Shown: one piece after another, positions 8,490-18,542 of the stretch
Numbering within the stretch: position 1 is the stretch's first letter
Layout of the letters: each line of letters opens with the position of its first letter
Origin: Rhodopseudomonas boonkerdii
Lineage (GTDB): Bacteria; Pseudomonadota; Alphaproteobacteria; Rhizobiales; Xanthobacteraceae
DNA length: 64,000 bases
NCBI RefSeq assembly: GCF_021184025.1
Contig: NZ_CP036537.1
Location: 2,418,001-2,482,000 of the forward strand
Reading direction: 5' to 3'
The notes under the pieces: generated by a model
Told to the model about the DNA's origin: nothing
The model's input: only the letters and a program-made list of their open reading frames with translations
Database searches by the model: none
Position numbers and translations under genes: made by a program

Positions 8490-9656
8490 CTATTGCTTTG
8501 CGTTGTTCGGCAAGAATTGCGGGCCGACCTGACGGATCTGGCCAGGATTGCTCGGCGCCGCCGGCTGCTGTGCGGGTGCGGGCGATGAATCCGGCGTCGG
8601 GTTCTTTTTCAGTGCGGCCGGCGTGCCCTTTTGAGGCTGCGACAATCGCTTGGCGCGCTCTTCGGTGACGATGATGTCGCCATTTTCCGCCGCGGCCTTG
8701 TCGTCGATGGTCTTCAGCGCATCCGCCCAGGTCTGGCCCTGCGCCTTGCAGGAGCACGACGGATTGAACTCGGTGCGATACTTGAACGCGTTTGGCGACG
8801 ATGAATAAGGCTGACCGGCGATCGATACCGCCGCATTCATGTCCTCGCCGGGATTGCGATAGGTGTAGAGATTGGCATCCGTGGCCGGGCACTGCGCCTT
8901 GCAGGCGCGCTCGTCATCGGCGAAGCGGGCAGGGACGGTCGTGAACGAGATCGGGAAGTAATACCCGTCGCAGGTGCGCACGCAGACGGTGCGATAGGTG
9001 CCCTGCGGGACATTGCTCATCATCGCGTCGCCGGCCGGCGGGATTTCGCCAGGGCTGGATTCGTTGTTACCGAACAGGTTGCTGAGGAAGCCGCCGGGGC
9101 CGGAATTCTGCTGCGCGCTGCGCGCTGCGGCGGCATATTGTGGACCGCAGCCGTTCTGCGCGAGTGCCAGCAGCACGGACCGGCGCTGGCTGTCGCGGTC
9201 CGACAGTCCCGGCGTGCCGACGCGCAGACGCTCGAGACTGTTGGTCATCTGATCGAGATTGCCGCGCATCTGCTGGATCTGGTTGTTGACCGGACCGCAT
9301 TGCGCCGACTGGCCGGAGAACAGCGAGAAGAAGCCGGATGAATCGCAGCCCATCCGCCGCGCCTGCTGCGAGACGCGATCGAGCTCGGCCTGCTGGCGAC
9401 TGATGGAATCTTCATAGCGCCTGATCTGATCGGCGCGCGCGGGGTCAATGCCGTTGCCGCGATCGATGGTGGCGAGCTGCGCCTCAAGCCGGCCGCACAT
9501 CGGATTGGCGGATTGCTGCTGCTGCGCCTGGCCCGGCGGATAGACCTGCGCAGGATATCCCTGCGCGTATGCGTCACCATGAAATGCAGAGGCGCCGATC
9601 AGCGCGGCGCAGGCGAGGGCCCAGCGGAAAAAAGTGGCAGTCACAGGTACAGACAT
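8490..9656 (-). CDS. DUF2865 secreted protein
   Basis: A 388-aa protein with a signal peptide ending near SAFHGDAYAQG, then a Gln-rich segment, coiled-coil-like helices and paired Cys. The C-terminal DUF2865 core includes CVRTCDGYYFPISF, ACKAQCPA and SCSCKAQGQTWADALK. Its Cys content and export signal suggest a disulfide-bonded periplasmic or cell-surface protein; function is unknown for the family. The frame is open upstream to 9692, but the start at ATG 9656 places the hydrophobic signal at the N-terminus. The tail is Pro/Ala/Gln rich and probably disordered. Confidence 0.85.
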   Translation of the reverse strand: MSVPVTATFFRWALACAALIGASAFHGDAYAQGYPAQVYPPGQAQQQQSANPMCGRLEAQLATIDRGNGIDPARADQIRRYEDSISRQQAELDRVSQQARRMGCDSSGFFSLFSGQSAQCGPVNNQIQQMRGNLDQMTNSLERLRVGTPGLSDRDSQRRSVLLALAQNGCGPQYAAAARSAQQNSGPGGFLSNLFGNNESSPGEIPPAGDAMMSNVPQGTYRTVCVRTCDGYYFPISFTTVPARFADDERACKAQCPATDANLYTYRNPGEDMNAAVSIAGQPYSSSPNAFKYRTEFNPSCSCKAQGQTWADALKTIDDKAAAENGDIIVTEERAKRLSQPQKGTPAALKKNPTPDSSPAPAQQPAAPSNPGQIRQVGPQFLPNNAKQ

Positions 9657-9867
9657 ATCCGGCCGATGAACGAGGAACGGTCGGGTGCGCAATCAGCCGC
9701 GACCCGGGCCGTCATTGCCATATGCACGCGATGAAATTGCGGCGATGAACGCGTCTCATAGCCGCTTCTCAGGGCCGGGTCACGTCGAATTCCGGTGCCG
9801 CAAAGCCGCCGCAACGCGGCCTCCAGACTGCCGCACCGAACAGGTGCAAAAGCTGCAGAAAGAGGCG

Positions 9868-10173
9868 TTATCGCTGGCAGGTGATGGCGACGAATTCGTC
9901 GCATTTGCCGGACTTGCAGGCGCCGGTGCTCGACGAAATCGAGCCGGTCACTTCATCGGGATCGACCCGGCGATAGGCCACCGCCTGAGTGAATTCGCGC
10001 GACCTGCAATAGGATAGCGCAGCCGGCGCGCCGCATTTCTCGCCCTTGGCCAGACACTGGTCGATGCCATAGCCGTCGGACTGGTTGGCGACGATGAAAA
10101 CGCGGGAATCGGCTGAGGCAGCCGAGGAGACGACCGCAAATGCCGCGGTCAGAGCAGCAAAAATGACTTTCAT
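9868..10173 (-). CDS. Small secreted Cys-rich hypothetical protein
   Basis: A 101-aa protein with a clear signal peptide (MKVIFAALTAAFAVVSSAAS, cleavage after ASA) and a mature part with five to six Cys (DQCLAKGEKC, SYCRSREF, GACKSGKCDEF, ITCQR), so a disulfide-stabilised periplasmic protein is likely. ATG 10173 is preferred over an upstream in-frame start at 10230, because the latter would bury the signal peptide. No domain recognised. It lies upstream of, and on the same strand as, the DUF2865 gene, about 210 bases away, so co-transcription is possible but unproven. Confidence 0.7.
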   Translation of the reverse strand: MKVIFAALTAAFAVVSSAASADSRVFIVANQSDGYGIDQCLAKGEKCGAPAALSYCRSREFTQAVAYRRVDPDEVTGSISSSTGACKSGKCDEFVAITCQR

Positions 10174-10484
10174 AACCCACCAGGCAGATGAGGAACCGAG
10201 TTCCACTCGATAAACCTCAATGGTTAACAAGGGTTAACCGTGACGGCCGGGTACGCACCGATTGCGGCTGAAATGTGCCGTCCTTGCGGGTTTCCAGAGG
10301 CGGATGCGGCACCTCGGTGGCGCTTGACGGTGAAACCGTGCTGCCCCATGGTGCCCGCATGAACGGTTTCCTCGCCATTTGCGGCATTTGCCGCGAGATT
10401 ATGCGCTAGCGATTCGCTGGCTGAGGCCGTCTTTTTCTCATCCGAGATCACCGGACGCCCGGCCGCCAAGCCGACGGACATCCT

Positions 10485-11879
10485 ATGGAACTGCGCCTCT
10501 ACGACACCCTGACCCGCGAGAAACGGGTTTTTACGCCGATCGATGCGAACAACGTTCGGATGTATGTCTGCGGCCCAACGGTCTACGATTTCGCCCATAT
10601 CGGCAATGCGCGGCCGGTGATCGTGTTCGACGTGCTGTTCCGCCTGCTGCGGCACATCTACGGCGAAAATCACGTCACTTATGTTCGCAACATCACCGAC
10701 GTTGACGACAAGATCAACAACCGTGCGCTACGCGACTATCCCGGCTTGCCGCTCAACGAGGCGATCCGCAAGGTCACGGAGAAGACCGCCGATCAATTCC
10801 AAGCCGACGTGAAAGCACTCGGCTGCCTGCCGCCGACGGTGCAGCCGCGCGCGACCGAATTCGTGCTGCCGCGGCCCGATGGCAAGACCGATATGGTGAC
10901 GTTGATCAAGGAGTTGATCGCGCGCGGTCACGCTTATGAAGCGGCGGGCGAAGTGCTGTTCGACACGCAGTCGATGCCGGATTACGGCGCGCTGTCGGGC
11001 CGCAAACTCGAGGACCAGCAGGCCGGCGCACGCGTCGCCGTGGACGCGCACAAGAAGCATCCGACCGATTTCGTGCTGTGGAAGCAGTCGTCACCGGAGG
11101 AGCCCGGCTGGGACTCGCCATGGGGCAGAGGCCGGCCCGGCTGGCACATCGAATGCTCGGCGATGTCAGCCGCCTATCTCGGCACGACTTTCGATATCCA
11201 TGGCGGGGGGCTCGATCTGATCTTCCCGCATCATGAAAACGAGATCGCGCAATCGCGCTGCGCCCATGGCACGCATGCCATGGCGAATTACTGGATGCAT
11301 AACGGCTTTCTGCAGGTGGAAGGCGAGAAGATGTCGAAGAGCCTCGGCAACTTCTTCACCATCCGCGAATTGCTCGATGACTGGCCGGGCGAAGTGCTGC
11401 GCCTGAACATGCTGAAGACCCAGTATCGCTCTCCGGTCGACTGGACGGTGAAGGGCCTCGAGGAAAGCGCAAAGACACTCGACGACTGGTATGCCGTGGC
11501 TGCCGATCATGCTGGTGGCGAGGTGTCGCCGAAGGTTATCGAAGCGCTGTATGACGATCTGAACACGCCGTTGCTTGTGGCGGCTTTGCATGGCCTGCGC
11601 AACAGCGCAGCCGCGGGCAGTGAGGCTGATCGAGCGACGTTTGCAGCATCGATGCGCATGCTTGGTTTCCTATTGGATTCAGCTTCAGCGTGGAACGATC
11701 GCAAGCAGCAAGCGAGTGGTATCGATGCAGCAAAGGTCGATGCGTTGATTATCGAACGCACCGCTGCCCGTGCTCGCAAAGACTTCAAGGAATCGGATCG
11801 CCTTCGCGACGAACTCGCTGCGATGGGCATTGTGATCAAGGACTCCAAGGAAGGCACCACTTGGGAGGTCGCGCGATGA
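10485..11879 (+). CDS. cysS: Cysteinyl-tRNA synthetase
   Basis: Charges tRNA-Cys. The 464-aa class I synthetase has the HIGH-type motif AHIGNARP near residue 38, zinc-binding Cys/His positions ([10 protein letters not shown] near 26, WHIECSAMS near 222, HHENEIAQ near 248) and the KMSKSLGN loop near 281. Length and order match the family. Its stop overlaps the start of a 37-aa membrane peptide gene in an ATGA junction, and a GNAT gene follows, so the three are probably one operon. Confidence 0.97.
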   Translation: MELRLYDTLTREKRVFTPIDANNVRMYVCGPTVYDFAHIGNARPVIVFDVLFRLLRHIYGENHVTYVRNITDVDDKINNRALRDYPGLPLNEAIRKVTEKTADQFQADVKALGCLPPTVQPRATEFVLPRPDGKTDMVTLIKELIARGHAYEAAGEVLFDTQSMPDYGALSGRKLEDQQAGARVAVDAHKKHPTDFVLWKQSSPEEPGWDSPWGRGRPGWHIECSAMSAAYLGTTFDIHGGGLDLIFPHHENEIAQSRCAHGTHAMANYWMHNGFLQVEGEKMSKSLGNFFTIRELLDDWPGEVLRLNMLKTQYRSPVDWTVKGLEESAKTLDDWYAVAADHAGGEVSPKVIEALYDDLNTPLLVAALHGLRNSAAAGSEADRATFAASMRMLGFLLDSASAWNDRKQQASGIDAAKVDALIIERTAARARKDFKESDRLRDELAAMGIVIKDSKEGTTWEVAR

Positions 11880-11989
11880 GCCGTCCTGACACGCCGTTTC
11901 CAAAGCACTGGAAATACTACATCGCCATCAAATGGGCGCTCATCATCGGCGCCATCGCGCTGGCGCTGAAGCTCGTCGATTACTGGTGA
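11876..11989 (+). CDS. 37-aa single-helix membrane microprotein
   Basis: A short open frame begins on the ATG of the ATGA overlap with the cysS stop and ends in TGA 11987-11989, six bases before the next start. The product has a polar, aromatic N-terminus ([20 protein letters not shown]) and one hydrophobic helix ([13 protein letters not shown]) ending VDYW. Translational coupling geometry, tight packing between two genes and a clean transmembrane profile support a real gene. Function unknown; no family recognised. Confidence 0.65.
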   Translation: MSRPDTPFPKHWKYYIAIKWALIIGAIALALKLVDYW

Positions 11990-11994
11990 GACCG

Positions 11995-12489
11995 ATGGCT
12001 GCATCGAACGCCAAGCCGGGCCTGCGTCCGTTTCTTCCCGAAGACACCGCGATTGCCGCGGCGATCTATGTTGCGTCGATCGCGGAATTGACCGGTGACG
12101 ATTACAGCGAGGCGCAGCAAGAGGCCTGGGCGCAGGCCGGCGATGACGAGGAGCGGTTCGGCAAACGCCTCGCCTCGCAGCTCACGCTGATCGCGACGCT
12201 CGATGGGATTCCGGTGGGATTCGCTTCACTGAAGGGCGCCGATCATATCGATCTGCTCTATGTGCATCCGAATGCGGTGCTGAAGGGGGTGGCTTCCACA
12301 TTGATCGACGCGCTGGAGAAACTGGCTGGTGCGCGCGGTGCGACGGCGCTCACGGTGGATGCGAGCGACACTGCGCTCGAATTCTTCATGAAGCGCGGTT
12401 ATGTGGCGACCCAGCGCAACAGCGTGCCGGTTCATGACGAGTGGCTGGCGAATACGACGATGAAGAAGGCACTCGCGGCAAATGCGTAG
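11995..12489 (+). CDS. GNAT-family N-acetyltransferase
   Basis: A 164-aa acetyltransferase. The acetyl-CoA-binding region is IDLLYVHPNAVLKGVASTLI, followed by the fourth-strand and tail pattern LTVDASDTALEFFMKRGYV typical of GNAT enzymes. Substrate unknown. ATG 11995 lies six bases after the microprotein stop, indicating an operon with cysS. The glycine-rich loop reads NAVLKGVAS rather than the canonical Q/RxxGxG/A, a mild deviation. Confidence 0.85.
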   Translation: MAASNAKPGLRPFLPEDTAIAAAIYVASIAELTGDDYSEAQQEAWAQAGDDEERFGKRLASQLTLIATLDGIPVGFASLKGADHIDLLYVHPNAVLKGVASTLIDALEKLAGARGATALTVDASDTALEFFMKRGYVATQRNSVPVHDEWLANTTMKKALAANA

Positions 12490-12626
12490 GATGGGTAGAG
12501 CGCAGGCGCGATAGCGCCGGAGTGAAACCCATCGGCCGAGTTTGCCGCAACGACGGAATGATGGGTTTCGCGGAGTTTATCATCGGGCGCGCTTCGCGCG
12601 ACCCGTTGGCTCCACCGATCCTACGG
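12485..12626. repeat. Palindromic intergenic repeat (CGTAGG...CCTACG type)
   Basis: Begins CGTAGGATGGGT and ends CCGATCCTACGG, with ATGGGTTTCGC / GTGAAACCCAT and GCGCGCTTCGCGCG inner hairpins. It abuts the GNAT stop codon and is related in its ends to 3983-4073. Confidence 0.65.
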
Positions 12627-12645
12627 TTCGGAGTTGGAGGCGAAC

Positions 12646-13035
12646 ATGATCGATCACGTCTCGATTGCCGTCAGCGACCTCGATCGCGCTGTCCCGTTCT
12701 ATGAACGAGTCTTCGCACCGCTGGGCATGACCCGCCTGGTGACGAGGCCGAGCATGGTCGGCTTCGGCAAAACCTATCCGGAGGTGTGGATCAATCTTCG
12801 CGTCGGGATGGCGCCGCTATCACCAAGCAGCGGCGCGCATCTGTGCCTGCGCGCTAAGACGGCGACAGAGATCGACGCGTTTTATGCGGCTGCGATGCAA
12901 GCGGGCGCGGTCTCCGAAAGTGGGCCATCGATCCGGCCGCACGACCGTGTGCGCTACTACGCGGCCTTCATCGCTGATGCCGATGGCAATCGAATCGAAG
13001 CGGTGACGTTTCCGCAGGACGAGATGTCTCACTGA
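12646..13035 (+). CDS. VOC-family glyoxalase-like protein
   Basis: A 129-aa single-domain VOC protein beginning MIDHVSIAVSDLDRAVPFYE, the classic first strand with a metal-type His at position 4, and ending ADADGNRIEAVTF, which supplies the usual C-terminal Glu. Such proteins act as isomerases, dioxygenases or fosfomycin/lyase-type enzymes; substrate unknown. ATG 12646 has GGAGGCGA directly upstream and is preferred to the in-frame TTG 12634. It is isolated between two palindromic repeats. Confidence 0.85.
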   Translation: MIDHVSIAVSDLDRAVPFYERVFAPLGMTRLVTRPSMVGFGKTYPEVWINLRVGMAPLSPSSGAHLCLRAKTATEIDAFYAAAMQAGAVSESGPSIRPHDRVRYYAAFIADADGNRIEAVTFPQDEMSH

Positions 13036-13037
13036 CC

Positions 13038-13097
13038 GTGTCCCGGGCGCGATGCAGCGCTGCGGAGCGACACTGCATGCTGCGCCGCGTCCGGGAT
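13038..13097. repeat. Palindromic repeat (TCCCGG family)
   Basis: GTGTCCCGGGCGCGATGCAG at the left pairs with CTGCGCCGCGTCCGGGATA at the right over an imperfect stem with an inner GATGCAGCGC/ACTGCATG region. It lies between the convergent VOC and LOG genes and may serve as a bidirectional terminator. Confidence 0.6.
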
Positions 13098-13104
13098 ATA
13101 GACG

Positions 13105-13710
13105 TCAGAGACGCGCCGCGACGTCCGGGGCGAGCTTCTTGCCTTCATCCGGCGTCTTGGCAGCGGCCGCGCGCAGGCGGGGCAGGATGTCTTCGGTCTG
13201 ATCGGCGGTGAGCACGTCGAGCGGCAGCGTCGGGCGGATGAAGGCCGTGGTGCGCATATGGATCAACAGCGTCAGCAGCGGCTCCCAGAAGCCGTCGATA
13301 TTCGCCAGCAGAATGGGTTTGCTGTGGCGGCCTAGCTGCTGCCAGGTGAGCTGTTCGACCAGTTCCTCCAGCGTGCCGATACCGCCGGGCAGAGCGACGA
13401 AGGCGTCCGAGCGCTCGAACATCAGGCGCTTGCGCTCGTGCATGTCGTGGGTGACGATCAGCTCCTGCGCACCGACCAGCGCATTTTCGCGTTTGGTGAG
13501 GAATTCAGGGATGATGCCGGTGACGTGGCCCCCATGCTCCAGCACGGACTTCGCAACTGCACCCATCAAACCGATGGAGCCGCCGCCATAGACGAGACCG
13601 ATACCGTTCTCGGCCATGATCTTTCCGAGGTGGACCGCCGATTGGATGAAGTGGGGATTGGTACCGGGGCCGGAGCCGCAATAGACGCAGATTGTTTTGA
13701 TAGTGTTCAT
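13105..13710 (-). CDS. TIGR00730 / LOG-family Rossmann-fold protein
   Basis: Family enzymes release the base from nucleoside 5'-monophosphates; plant and bacterial homologues include cytokinin riboside 5'-monophosphate phosphoribohydrolase. The 201-aa product starts MNTIKTICVYCGSGPG and carries the defining loop PGGIGTLEE near residue 98, plus GLVYGGGSIGLMG near 42. Start ATG 13710 matches family N-termini; ATG 13719 (MPD extension) is possible, and the longer open frame to 13947 is not credible. Whether it makes cytokinin or has a housekeeping nucleotide-salvage role cannot be told. Confidence 0.88.
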   Translation of the reverse strand: MNTIKTICVYCGSGPGTNPHFIQSAVHLGKIMAENGIGLVYGGGSIGLMGAVAKSVLEHGGHVTGIIPEFLTKRENALVGAQELIVTHDMHERKRLMFERSDAFVALPGGIGTLEELVEQLTWQQLGRHSKPILLANIDGFWEPLLTLLIHMRTTAFIRPTLPLDVLTADQTEDILPRLRAAAAKTPDEGKKLAPDVAARL

Positions 13711-13912
13711 GTCGGGCATGTGGCATCGCCATATGACATGGTCAAGACGCTCTGAACGCATAGCGGGAAAATGATCCCCGATGCAGTCCGCCAACGGTAA
13801 ATGATTCTTCGCAAGGGTGCGACAACGCGTCAAAGCTCCTATATGACGGCGATGACAATGACGTTTCCTGCGCGGCCCGGCGCCGCTGCTCGTCTTCTGC
13901 CGGGTGCGATCG

Positions 13913-15877
13913 ATGACCGACAACTCTTCCAATAAGATGCCGAACAAGGTTCCAGCCGATCAGCTGGGGCAGGCGACACTGCTCGGCACGCTCAGACATC
14001 TGTGGCCCTATATCTGGCCGAGCGATCGCGCTGATCTGAAGCGCCGTGTCGTATGGTCGATGGTGCTGCTGCTGGTCGCCAAGCTTGCCACGTTGATCGT
14101 GCCTTTCACCTTCAAATGGGCGACCGACGCGCTCAGCGGCACCGGTTCGGCGCCGATTGCGCCATCGAACTGGATGCTGTGGCTGATCGCTTCGCCACTG
14201 GCGATGACGGCGAGCTACGGGCTGGTGCGCATCTTGATGGCGCTGTTTACGCAATGGCGCGATGGCATCTTCGCCAGCGTCGCCATGCATGCGGTACGCA
14301 AACTTGCCTATCTGACATTCGTGCATATGCACGAGCTGTCGCTGCGTTTCCATCTGGAGCGCAAGACTGGCGGCCTGACGCGCGTGCTCGAGCGCGGACG
14401 CGAGGGTATCGAGGTCATCGTCCGCATGGTTATCCTGCAGGCGATTCCTACGGTGGTCGAACTCGCGCTGGTGATGGCGGTGCTGGTCTGGCAGTTCGAC
14501 TGGCGCTATGTCGTCGTGGTGGCTCTGACGGTGGTTGTCTATTGCTCGTTCACCTATGTCGCCACCGAGTGGCGCATCGGCATCCGTCGCCGCATGAACG
14601 AGTCTGACAGCGAGGCGAATACCAAGGCGATCGACTCGCTGCTGAACTACGAGACGGTAAAGTATTTCAGCGCCGAGGCGCGCGAGGCCGAACGGTACGA
14701 TCGCAGCGTCGAGCGCTTCGAGCGCGCCAGCGTGAAGACCTATACGTCGCTCGCCGTGCTCAATGCCGGGCAGGCTGTCATCTTCACCATCGGCCTGACG
14801 CTGACCATGGTCCTGTGCGCCATCGGCGTCCGTGACGGTACGCATACGGTGGGCGATTTCGTCATGGTCAACGCGATGATGATTCAGCTCTATCAGCCTT
14901 TGAATCTCGTCGGCATGATGTATCGCGAGATCAAGCAGGCGATCATCGACCTGGAGAAGATGTTCGGCGTGCTGAATCGAGATGCCGAGGTGAAGGATCG
15001 CATCGGCGCCGCGCCGTTGGTGGTGACGTCCGGAGCGATCCGCTTCGACGATGTGCGTTTTGCTTACGATCCGGAACGGCCGATCCTGAAAGGCCTGAGC
15101 TTCGAAGTGCCGGCCGGCAAAACGGTCGCCGTGGTCGGCCCGTCCGGCGCCGGCAAGTCGACGATCTCGCGGCTGCTGTTTCGTCTGTATGACGTCTCAG
15201 GCGGACGCATTACCATCGACGGTCAGGACATTCGCGACGTCACGCAGTCGTCGCTGCGCGCGAGCATCGGCATGGTGCCGCAGGACACCGTACTGTTCAA
15301 CGACACCATCCGTTACAACATCCGTTATGGCCGCTGGGATGCGACCGATGCCGAGGTGGAGGAGGCGGCGCGGATGGCGCAGATCGATCCGTTCATTCGC
15401 ATGGCTCCAAAGGGTTACGAGACCGAGGTAGGCGAACGTGGCCTCAAGCTTTCGGGCGGCGAGAAACAGCGCGTGGCGATCGCGCGCACCGTGCTGAAGG
15501 CGCCGCCCATCCTGCTGCTGGACGAGGCGACATCGGCACTCGACAGTCACACCGAGCAGGAGATTCAAGATGCGCTGGAAAAGGTCTCGCGGGGCCGTAC
15601 CTCGCTGGTGATCGCGCATCGGCTGTCCACCATCGTCGGCGCCGACGAGATCATCGTGCTCGAGCAGGGCCGCATCGCCGAACGTGGTACACATGAGCAG
15701 CTTATGGTGGCCGACGGCCTTTATGCCAGCATGTGGAACCGGCAGCGCGAGGCGGAAGCCGCCCGCGAGCGGCTGGCCCAGATCGATGACGAGGATGCGG
15801 CGCCCAACCGCCGTCCGCCGCTGGTGGCGGAAGAGGGAGAAGGGGAGGCCGTCGCAAGACATGACGCGGCGGAATAA
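13913..15877 (+). CDS. Atm1/HMT1-type ABC exporter (fused membrane and ATPase domains)
   Basis: A 654-aa half-transporter: six membrane helices over residues 40-330, then an ATPase domain with Walker [10 protein letters not shown] near 408, signature LSGGEKQR near 512 and Walker [33 protein letters not shown] and the loop preceding it are characteristic of the Atm1/HMT1 branch, which exports glutathione-linked or sulfur-containing compounds and confers heavy-metal tolerance. It should function as a homodimer in the inner membrane. ATG 13913 is taken as start; GTG 13904 is an alternative. No iron-sulfur assembly genes are nearby. Confidence 0.92.
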   Translation: MTDNSSNKMPNKVPADQLGQATLLGTLRHLWPYIWPSDRADLKRRVVWSMVLLLVAKLATLIVPFTFKWATDALSGTGSAPIAPSNWMLWLIASPLAMTASYGLVRILMALFTQWRDGIFASVAMHAVRKLAYLTFVHMHELSLRFHLERKTGGLTRVLERGREGIEVIVRMVILQAIPTVVELALVMAVLVWQFDWRYVVVVALTVVVYCSFTYVATEWRIGIRRRMNESDSEANTKAIDSLLNYETVKYFSAEAREAERYDRSVERFERASVKTYTSLAVLNAGQAVIFTIGLTLTMVLCAIGVRDGTHTVGDFVMVNAMMIQLYQPLNLVGMMYREIKQAIIDLEKMFGVLNRDAEVKDRIGAAPLVVTSGAIRFDDVRFAYDPERPILKGLSFEVPAGKTVAVVGPSGAGKSTISRLLFRLYDVSGGRITIDGQDIRDVTQSSLRASIGMVPQDTVLFNDTIRYNIRYGRWDATDAEVEEAARMAQIDPFIRMAPKGYETEVGERGLKLSGGEKQRVAIARTVLKAPPILLLDEATSALDSHTEQEIQDALEKVSRGRTSLVIAHRLSTIVGADEIIVLEQGRIAERGTHEQLMVADGLYASMWNRQREAEAARERLAQIDDEDAAPNRRPPLVAEEGEGEAVARHDAAE

Positions 15878-15927
15878 TCTCTGCTAAAGCAGACGCAGAT
15901 TTTTCTGAACACAGGTCCCAAGCACTC

Positions 15928-16626
15928 ATGTCCATCGCCAATTCCATCCGTGGCCAGATTCCCCCGATCCACAAGGAGGGCTATCCGTTCATCGGCATTT
16001 TCGCGCTGGCGAGCCTGGTTCTGTTCTGGATCTGGACGCCGCTCGGCTGGATCGGTACCGGCCTGACCGTCTGGTGCGCGCTGTTCTTCCGCGATCCGGT
16101 TCGCGTCACCCCCATCCGCGAAGGCGTCGTTGTGTCGCCGGCCGACGGCAAGGTGTCGATGGTGCAGCCGGTGCTGCCGCCGGCCGAGCTCGGTCTTGGC
16201 GATCAGCCGCTGTTGCGCATTTCGGTGTTCATGAGCGTGTTCAACGTGCACGTGAACCGCAGCCCGGTGGCCGGGCGGATCGAGCGCATCGCCTATCGGC
16301 CCGGAAAGTTCATCAATGCCGAGCTGGACAAGGCCAGCGAGGACAACGAGCGCAATTCGCTGGTTATCTCGACCCCGGGCGGCCGCATCGGCGTGGTGCA
16401 GATCGCCGGTCTGGTGGCGCGGCGAATCGTCTCCTTCGTGCGCGAGGGGCAGGTGCTGGAGGCCGGCGAGCGCTTCGGCCTGATCCGCTTCGGGTCCCGC
16501 CTCGACATCTATCTTCCGGAAGGCAGCAAGGCGTTGGTCGCGGTGGGGCAGACGGCGATCGCCGGCGAGACGGTGCTCGCGGACTTCCGCATCGGCGACG
16601 GCGGACGCACCTACCGGACCGATTAA
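15928..16626 (+). CDS. psd: Phosphatidylserine decarboxylase (short, archaeal-type)
   Basis: Converts phosphatidylserine to phosphatidylethanolamine at the inner membrane. The 232-aa proenzyme has an N-terminal membrane hairpin (residues 20-55), the active core with SPADGKV near 70 and [16 protein letters not shown] near 98, and the self-cleavage site FGSR near 190, where the Ser becomes the pyruvoyl cofactor. The short form with GSR rather than LGST is usual in alphaproteobacteria. Followed 74 bases later by pssA, the preceding enzyme of the same pathway. Confidence 0.95.
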   Translation: MSIANSIRGQIPPIHKEGYPFIGIFALASLVLFWIWTPLGWIGTGLTVWCALFFRDPVRVTPIREGVVVSPADGKVSMVQPVLPPAELGLGDQPLLRISVFMSVFNVHVNRSPVAGRIERIAYRPGKFINAELDKASEDNERNSLVISTPGGRIGVVQIAGLVARRIVSFVREGQVLEAGERFGLIRFGSRLDIYLPEGSKALVAVGQTAIAGETVLADFRIGDGGRTYRTD

Positions 16627-16700
16627 CCGCATTGGCGGGCCTGCCACGGCCCGCGGGTGCCGTCATGGCGGACCCAGGTGGGGTCTGCTAAGGTCGGTTC

Positions 16701-17558
16701 ATGGAAATGCCTGACACTCCCCAAATCCCCGAAACCCGTCGCCGCCGGTTCCGCACCATCCCGATCCGGATGCTGGTGCCGAATCTCATCACCTTGCTGG
16801 CAATCTGCGCCGGCCTGACCGCGATCCGGCTGTCCACGGAAGGCCGGATGGAGCTTGCGGTGGCCGCCATCGTGTTTGCCGCGGTGCTGGACGGCGTCGA
16901 TGGCCGCATCGCGAGGATGATCAAGGGCCAGTCGAAATTCGGCGCCGAGCTGGATAGTTTGGCCGATTTCGTCAATTTTGGCGTGGCGCCGGGGCTGATC
17001 CTGTATTTCTGGCTGCTGCACGACCTCAACAATGTCGGCTGGATCGCTTCGATGGTGTTTGCCATCGCCGGCTCCCTGCGGCTGGCGCGCTTCAACGCCA
17101 CCATGGACGATCCGGACAAGCCGGCTTTTGCCGCCAACTATTTCACAGGCATGCCGGCGCCGCTCGGTGCGATCACGGTGATGCTGCCGGTCTATCTGTC
17201 GTTCCTTGACGTGCCGACGCCTCCGGCCGTGATCACCACTGCCTATGTGCTCGTGATCGGTTTCCTGATGGTGTCGCGCCTGCCGGTGTTCTCCGGCAAA
17301 GCCGTGAACATGCGGGTGCCGCGCGAACTGGTGCTGCTGATCTCCGCATCGGTAGTGCTCTTCGTGGCGCTGCTCATCGGTTACCCCTGGCATATGCTCT
17401 CGCTGATCTCGATCGGCTATTTGGCCAGCCTGCCATTCGGCTGGAAGTCCTATCGCGAGCAGGAGCGCGCGCTGGCAGCGCAGACGGAGGCAAGCGGGCA
17501 GGCACAGGGTGCGGAGCCGCTGCCATCATCCGACGACCCGCTGCCGCCTTTGCCTTGA
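16701..17558 (+). CDS. pssA: CDP-diacylglycerol-serine O-phosphatidyltransferase
   Basis: Makes phosphatidylserine from CDP-diacylglycerol and serine. The 285-aa membrane protein carries the complete CDP-alcohol phosphatidyltransferase motif DG-x2-AR-x8-G-x3-D-x3-D (from DGRIARMIKGQ to ELDSLAD, near residues 72-94), preceded by PNLITLLAICAGL. Eight or so hydrophobic helices follow. The charged C-terminal tail is low complexity. Co-oriented with and just after psd, giving a two-gene phosphatidylethanolamine operon. Confidence 0.95.
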   Translation: MEMPDTPQIPETRRRRFRTIPIRMLVPNLITLLAICAGLTAIRLSTEGRMELAVAAIVFAAVLDGVDGRIARMIKGQSKFGAELDSLADFVNFGVAPGLILYFWLLHDLNNVGWIASMVFAIAGSLRLARFNATMDDPDKPAFAANYFTGMPAPLGAITVMLPVYLSFLDVPTPPAVITTAYVLVIGFLMVSRLPVFSGKAVNMRVPRELVLLISASVVLFVALLIGYPWHMLSLISIGYLASLPFGWKSYREQERALAAQTEASGQAQGAEPLPSSDDPLPPLP

Positions 17559-17618
17559 CTGGCGGCGATAAGATCCCCGGCAACGACCGGGTAAAATCAT
17601 CAAAAGGGAGAAAACACC

Positions 17619-18335
17619 GTGACGAAGCCCGATACCCTGCTGCCCGCATCCGTGCTCGAGGCGCTCCGCCGCTACGATACGCCGACGATCTGCAACGCGC
17701 TGGAGATCGTGGCGCCGGAGCGCCGCCTGATCGGCTACACCACGCGGCCGCTGGTCTGCCCGTTCCCCAACCTGCCGCCGATCGTGGGCTATGCGCGAAC
17801 CGCCACCATCCGCGCCACGGTGGCATCCGGTCTGCCTGCGGCGGAGCAGAAGGCGCGGCGTCTGGCCTATTACGAATATGTCGGCAGCGGCCCCGGACCG
17901 CAGATCAGCGTCATCCAGGATATCGACGGGCCGGATGCCGGTTATGGCGCATTCTGGGGCGAGGTGAACAGCGCAGTGCATAAAGCGCTCGGATGCCTCG
18001 GCGTCATCACCGACGGTTCGATCCGCGATATTCCGCAATGGGCCGACGGCTTCCAGGCGCTGGCGGGATCGATCGGTCCGTCCCATGCACATGTTCATGT
18101 CACCGACTTCGGCCATGAAGTGAGGGTTGCCGGCATGACGGTCGCCTCCGGCGATTTGATCCACGCGGACAGTCACGGCGCAGTCGTGATTCCGCCGGAT
18201 GTGGCAGCCAAGCTGCCGGACGCCGCCGAGCTTTGCGCACGACGCGAGGAGCCGATTCTGGCCGTCGCACGCGATCCGTCTTTCTCGCTGGCCAAGCTGC
18301 GCGATGCGATGGCGAAGGCTTCGGAGATTCACTGA
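17619..18335 (+). CDS. RraA-family protein (HMG aldolase/RraA-like)
   Basis: A 238-aa protein of the RraA/MenG-like fold. Visible features are YDTPTICNALEIV near residue 14, ATIRATVASG, the GAFWGEV loop in place of the usual Gly-rich phosphate-binding turn, GVITDGSIRDIPQW near 128, and GDLIHADSHGAVVIP near 175, where Asp/His ligate metal. Family members include 4-hydroxy-4-methyl-2-oxoglutarate/oxaloacetate aldolases and RNase E inhibitors; the specific activity is not deducible. GTG 17619 has AAAGGGAG upstream. Followed by a terminator-like hairpin. Confidence 0.85.
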   Translation: MTKPDTLLPASVLEALRRYDTPTICNALEIVAPERRLIGYTTRPLVCPFPNLPPIVGYARTATIRATVASGLPAAEQKARRLAYYEYVGSGPGPQISVIQDIDGPDAGYGAFWGEVNSAVHKALGCLGVITDGSIRDIPQWADGFQALAGSIGPSHAHVHVTDFGHEVRVAGMTVASGDLIHADSHGAVVIPPDVAAKLPDAAELCARREEPILAVARDPSFSLAKLRDAMAKASEIH

Positions 18336-18352
18336 CGCAAAACGCGGGCGAC

Positions 18353-18382
18353 ATGCGGAGGCGGAAACATCTCCGCATTTTC
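18353..18382 (+). terminator. Rho-independent terminator after the RraA-like gene
   Basis: ATGCGGAG and CTCCGCAT form a perfect 8-bp stem around a 10-base loop, followed by TTTTC. It ends the unit before the motA promoter region. Confidence 0.6.
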
Positions 18383-18542
18383 GTTCCGGCCAGCGCCGTT
18401 CCGACGTTAAGCCATCGTTAATGCGAGGTGAACGGTAACCCGTCTTTAATCGTAGTATCGCTAAGTTGCCTCCGTGCGCTCGATGGGAGCGCGCCGCCGT
18501 CCAGGACGGACGAGAGTCGGTACGCGTAGCGTCGGAGCTGTC

